Below are positions 61,542-64,000 of a DNA stretch of 64,000 bases, piece by piece. The position numbers were made by a program, and so were the translations under genes. Under the pieces are notes generated by a model, which worked only from the letters and a program-made list of their open reading frames with translations, did no database searches and was not told the origin of the DNA. The stretch is from assembly GCF_029953285.1 (NCBI RefSeq), contig NZ_JASAOI010000010.1, positions 186,001 through 250,000 on the forward strand, given 5' to 3'. This DNA is from Yinghuangia seranimata. GTDB lineage: Bacteria; Actinomycetota; Actinomycetes; Streptomycetales; Streptomycetaceae. Numbering within the stretch: position 1 is the stretch's first letter; every line of letters begins with the position of its first letter.

Positions 61542-62267
61542 TCAGGCGGCCACCGTTCCGCCGACCGCCAGCAGGTCGCGCAGGGTCGCGGTGTCGGCGC
61601 GCAGCCCCGCCGGGTCGGCCGATTCGTGCACGACGCTGCCGCGCCCGATGACGACCACCCGGTCGACGCGCCGCAGCGCGAAGTCGACCTTCTGCTCGAC
61701 GAGTACCGCCGAAGTGCCGCGGCGGCGCAGTTCGTCGACGACGTCGCCGACGCGCGCCACGGTCTGCGGGTCGAGGCCCTCGGTCGGCTCGTCGAGCAGC
61801 ACCAGCCGGGCGTTGCCGACGAGCGCGCGGCCGAGCGCCAGCATCTGCTGCTGGCCGCCGGACAGGACGCCCGCCGGCAGGCCCCAGCGTTCGCCGAGGA
61901 CGGGGAACCGGGGGACGCCGTCGGCGACCGTCCCCCGCGCGCGGCCGCCCGACCGGGCGCGCCGCACCGCGACCTTCAGGTTCTCCTTGACGCTGAGCGA
62001 CGGGAACACCCGGTGCCCCTGCGGCACGAGCCCCATGCCCGCGCGGGAGATCCGCTCGGCGGACGCCCCGGTGATGTCGCGGCCGAGGAACCTGATCCGG
62101 CCGCGCCGCGGCCGCAGCAGCCCCGCGACGGTGTGCACGAGCGTGGTCTTGCCCATGCCGTTGCGGCCCAGGACGCCGAGGACCTCGCCCTCGGCGACGG
62201 TCAGCGAGACGCCTTGCAGGATGTGGCTCGCGCCGTAGTAGGTGTGCACCGCGTCGAGTTCAAGCAC
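61542..62267 (-). CDS. livF: ABC transporter ATP-binding protein, LivF type
   Basis: A 241-aa ATPase: Walker A GRNGMGKTT, Q loop VPQGHRVFPSLSV, signature LSGGQQQMLALGRAL, Walker B LVLLDEPTEGLD, H-loop region replaced by EQKVDFAL as in LivF. GGAGG precedes the GTG, which overlaps the livG stop by 8 bp. The last gene of the liv-type operon here. The exact substrate (branched-chain amino acids, urea or other) is not set by sequence. Confidence 0.92.
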   Translation of the reverse strand: MLELDAVHTYYGASHILQGVSLTVAEGEVLGVLGRNGMGKTTLVHTVAGLLRPRRGRIRFLGRDITGASAERISRAGMGLVPQGHRVFPSLSVKENLKVAVRRARSGGRARGTVADGVPRFPVLGERWGLPAGVLSGGQQQMLALGRALVGNARLVLLDEPTEGLDPQTVARVGDVVDELRRRGTSAVLVEQKVDFALRRVDRVVVIGRGSVVHESADPAGLRADTATLRDLLAVGGTVAA

Positions 62268-63036
62268 TGGTCGCCTCCCCCAGGTAGGCCTCCAGGACCC
62301 GTTTGTCGGTGGACACTTCGTCGGGTGTGCCGTCCGCGATGATGCGCCCGGCCTGCAGCACGCTGACCCGGTCGGCCAGCGCGAACGCCACCTCCATGTC
62401 GTGTTCGATCAGGACGACGGTGACCGTCCTGGGCAGGTCGGCGACCAGCCCGGTCAGCCGCCGCGCGTCGGCCGGGGACAGTCCGGCGGTCGGCTCGTCG
62501 AGCAGCAGTACCTCCGGGTCGCCGCACATCGCGAGCGCGATCTCCAGCACCCGCTGCTGCCCGTACGCGAGTTCGCGCACCGGGCGGTCGGCGGACCCGT
62601 CCAGGTCCCAGCGGGCCAGGACGTCCAGGGCCCGTTCCGCCAGCCCGTCGACGGCGCCCAGACGTCGCCAGAACACCCAGGCCGCCTTGGACCGCGCGGC
62701 CAGGGTCAGCTCGACGTTCTGCCGCACCGTCAGCTCGGCGAGCAGGTTGGTGAGTTGGAACGTGCGGGCGAGCCCGAGGCGGGAGCGCCGGTGCGCGGGC
62801 AGCCGGGTCACGTCGTGCCCGAGCAGGCTGACCCGGCCCTCGGTGGGCCGCAGTTGGCCGCCGAGGAGGTTGAACAGCGTGGACTTCCCGGCCCCGTTGG
62901 GGCCGATCAGCGCACGGCGCTCGCCGACCGGGACGCCGAGCGTGACGTCGTCGGTCGCCTTGAACGCGCCGAACCGGACGGTGAGGGACGTGGCCGCGAT
63001 GGCGTACTCAGGGGTCGTGGTCGTCGTCGTGGTCAT
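62260..63036 (-). CDS. livG: ABC transporter ATP-binding protein, LivG type
   Basis: A 258-aa ATPase: Walker A GPNGAGKST, the LivG-type ARTFQLTNLL segment, signature LAYGQQRVLEIALAM, Walker B VLLLDEPTAGLSP, and LIEHDMEVAF with the switch His. It starts with a run of seven Thr. The ATG overlaps the livM stop (ATGA) and its own stop overlaps livF. Confidence 0.93.
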   Translation of the reverse strand: MTTTTTTTPEYAIAATSLTVRFGAFKATDDVTLGVPVGERRALIGPNGAGKSTLFNLLGGQLRPTEGRVSLLGHDVTRLPAHRRSRLGLARTFQLTNLLAELTVRQNVELTLAARSKAAWVFWRRLGAVDGLAERALDVLARWDLDGSADRPVRELAYGQQRVLEIALAMCGDPEVLLLDEPTAGLSPADARRLTGLVADLPRTVTVVLIEHDMEVAFALADRVSVLQAGRIIADGTPDEVSTDKRVLEAYLGEATSA

Positions 63037-64000
63037 GTCCTCGCCTCCGCCGAAGTTCCGGATCCGGCACCGGATTTGGTGCGGGCGAGCCGCAGCAGCG
63101 ACGCGGCGCGGCCGAGGACCCCGTCGGCGAGGAACAGCGCCGTGACGACGTACACGACGCCCAGCACCGTCATCCAGCGGTCGGTGTAGGTGCTCACCCA
63201 CACCTCGAGGCCGGTGACCGCGACCGCGCCCAGGAAGGGGCCGAAGAAGTGCCGGGCGCCGCCGAGGATCGCGTAGACCAGCACGTCGGCGCTGATCTGC
63301 CACGACATCGACGCCGTCGACACCGAGCCCTGCAGGTACACCTCCAGCACCCCGGCGACCGCCGAGAAAGCGCCGGAGACCGCGAACGCCACCGTGCGCA
63401 GCGCACCCGGCCGGTAGCCGGCCGCGCTCATCCGCGACTCGCTCTCGCGGGTGCCGACGACGGACATGCCCAGCGGCGAGCGCTGGTACATCCACAGCAG
63501 CGCCACGCAGAGCACGACGACGACCAGCGTCAGCCGGTAGTAGCCGTCGCCCTCCCGGACGGCGGCGGGCAGCCCGTCCCGGGGGATGTTCGGGATGCCG
63601 TTGTCGCCGCCCGTCCACTCGGTCTGGTAGAACGCCAGCCCGAACAGCGCCTGGGCGAGCGCCAGGGTGAGCAGCAGCAGGTAGATGCCGCGCACCCGCA
63701 GGCACGCCAGCCCGAACACGGCGCCGGCCAGCGCGCCCGCGGCGAGCGCGGCCGCCAGCACCGTGCCCGGCGACCAGTCCCAGCGGGTGACACCGATACC
63801 GACGGCGTAGCCGCCGATGCCGAAGAACGCGGCGTGGCCCAGCGAGGACATGCCGCCGAACCCGAACACCGCGTTGAACGCGGTGGCCAGCAGCCCGAGC
63901 AGCAGCATGCGGGTGGCGACGAACGTGTAGAAGGAGTCGGTCGCCGCGGGCACGAACATCAGCAGCGCCACCGCGACCAGGACGCCGGCGCCGGGGGCCC
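63033..64000 (-). CDS. livM: ABC transporter permease, LivM type (5' end outside the window)
   Basis: The frame is open to the edge of the window, so the N-terminus is missing. 322 codons are visible. Family motifs: NAVFGFGGMSSLGHAAFFGIGGYAVG, then RVRGIYLLLLTLALAQ and GTRESESRMSAAGYRPGALRTVAFAVSGAFSAVAGVL. About eight helices. It forms the inner-membrane channel with a LivH-type partner that should lie just beyond the edge, along with a substrate-binding protein. Confidence 0.92.
   Translation of the reverse strand, partial: APGAGVLVAVALLMFVPAATDSFYTFVATRMLLLGLLATAFNAVFGFGGMSSLGHAAFFGIGGYAVGIGVTRWDWSPGTVLAAALAAGALAGAVFGLACLRVRGIYLLLLTLALAQALFGLAFYQTEWTGGDNGIPNIPRDGLPAAVREGDGYYRLTLVVVVLCVALLWMYQRSPLGMSVVGTRESESRMSAAGYRPGALRTVAFAVSGAFSAVAGVLEVYLQGSVSTASMSWQISADVLVYAILGGARHFFGPFLGAVAVTGLEVWVSTYTDRWMTVLGVVYVVTALFLADGVLGRAASLLRLARTKSGAGSGTSAEART

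Noticed and set aside
1-64000. Biosynthetic gene cluster
   Set aside because: An exporter, O-methyltransferase and oxidoreductases are present, but no scaffold enzyme (polyketide synthase, NRPS, terpene cyclase or RiPP maturase) is seen.
1-64000. tRNA, rRNA, riboswitch or replication origin
   Set aside because: No cloverleaf-like, conserved rRNA, riboswitch core or DnaA-box cluster was noticed by reading; a covariance-model scan would be needed to exclude small RNAs.

Overview
The window is chromosomal DNA from a high-GC actinomycete. Codon third positions are nearly all G or C, GTG starts are common and a TTG start occurs. The gene types (paired DUF5753/DUF397 regulators with an RsbW-like ATPase, SigE-family sigma factor, HxlR, SpoIIE-type phosphatase, SWIM protein, multi-domain kinases) point to Streptomycetaceae or a close relative. 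I see no rRNA, tRNA, CRISPR array, insertion sequence, prophage or replication origin.

Layout. 1-7.9 kb: the start of a probable SCO6745-like gene behind an MFS drug exporter, divergent from an HxlR regulator across a triple half-site operator; an SRPBCC protein; an overlapping pair of M16 peptidase subunits, one catalytic and one not; a hypothetical protein, an ankyrin protein and an O-methyltransferase. 7.9-12.7 kb: a tandem duplication that copies the 3' end of a DUF6493-like gene, then that gene and its SWIM zinc-finger partner. 13-15.7 kb: a WhiJ/AbaA-type cluster (XRE-DUF5753 regulator, DUF397 protein, ATPase) with a shared palindromic element. 15.8-19.4 kb: an internally duplicated membrane protein and a two-subunit acyl-CoA dehydrogenase.

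19.9-33.5 kb is the most unusual part. Two very large membrane proteins each join a cytoplasmic Ser/Thr kinase domain to a low-complexity linker, an internal Tat-like signal-anchor and a solute-binding-protein domain. The first is a predicted pseudokinase and the second has a complete catalytic loop. They bracket a flavohemoglobin-like reductase and a YdeP-type molybdopterin oxidoreductase, and both have the same 13-bp extended -10 element upstream. No ABC permease lies beside them, which suggests sensing rather than uptake. Next to them, convergent, is a DUF5685 protein with an extraordinary Cys/Asp tail.

33.7-48.3 kb: LMW phosphatase, lipoprotein transpeptidase, TesB thioesterase, a 49-aa lipoprotein with a two-helix partner, an 1823-aa single-chain acyl-CoA carboxylase, a TSUP exporter, a sigma factor with a probable anti-sigma protein, and two quinone-oxidoreductase-like proteins. 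48.3-57 kb: SpoIIE phosphatase, a small basic protein, a DUF2079 membrane protein, a LysR regulator with a molybdopterin oxidoreductase, and a two-component system. 57-64 kb: a DUF3060 lipoprotein, a FAD oxidoreductase broken by a one-base frameshift beside a TetR regulator, a Tat-secreted esterase, and the distal genes (livM-livG-livF) of a branched-chain-amino-acid-type ABC transporter that runs off the end.

Overall, the region is mainly accessory regulatory and metabolic chromosome. Its genes are organised in short operons with overlapping stop/start codons, and GC-rich hairpins separate many transcription units.
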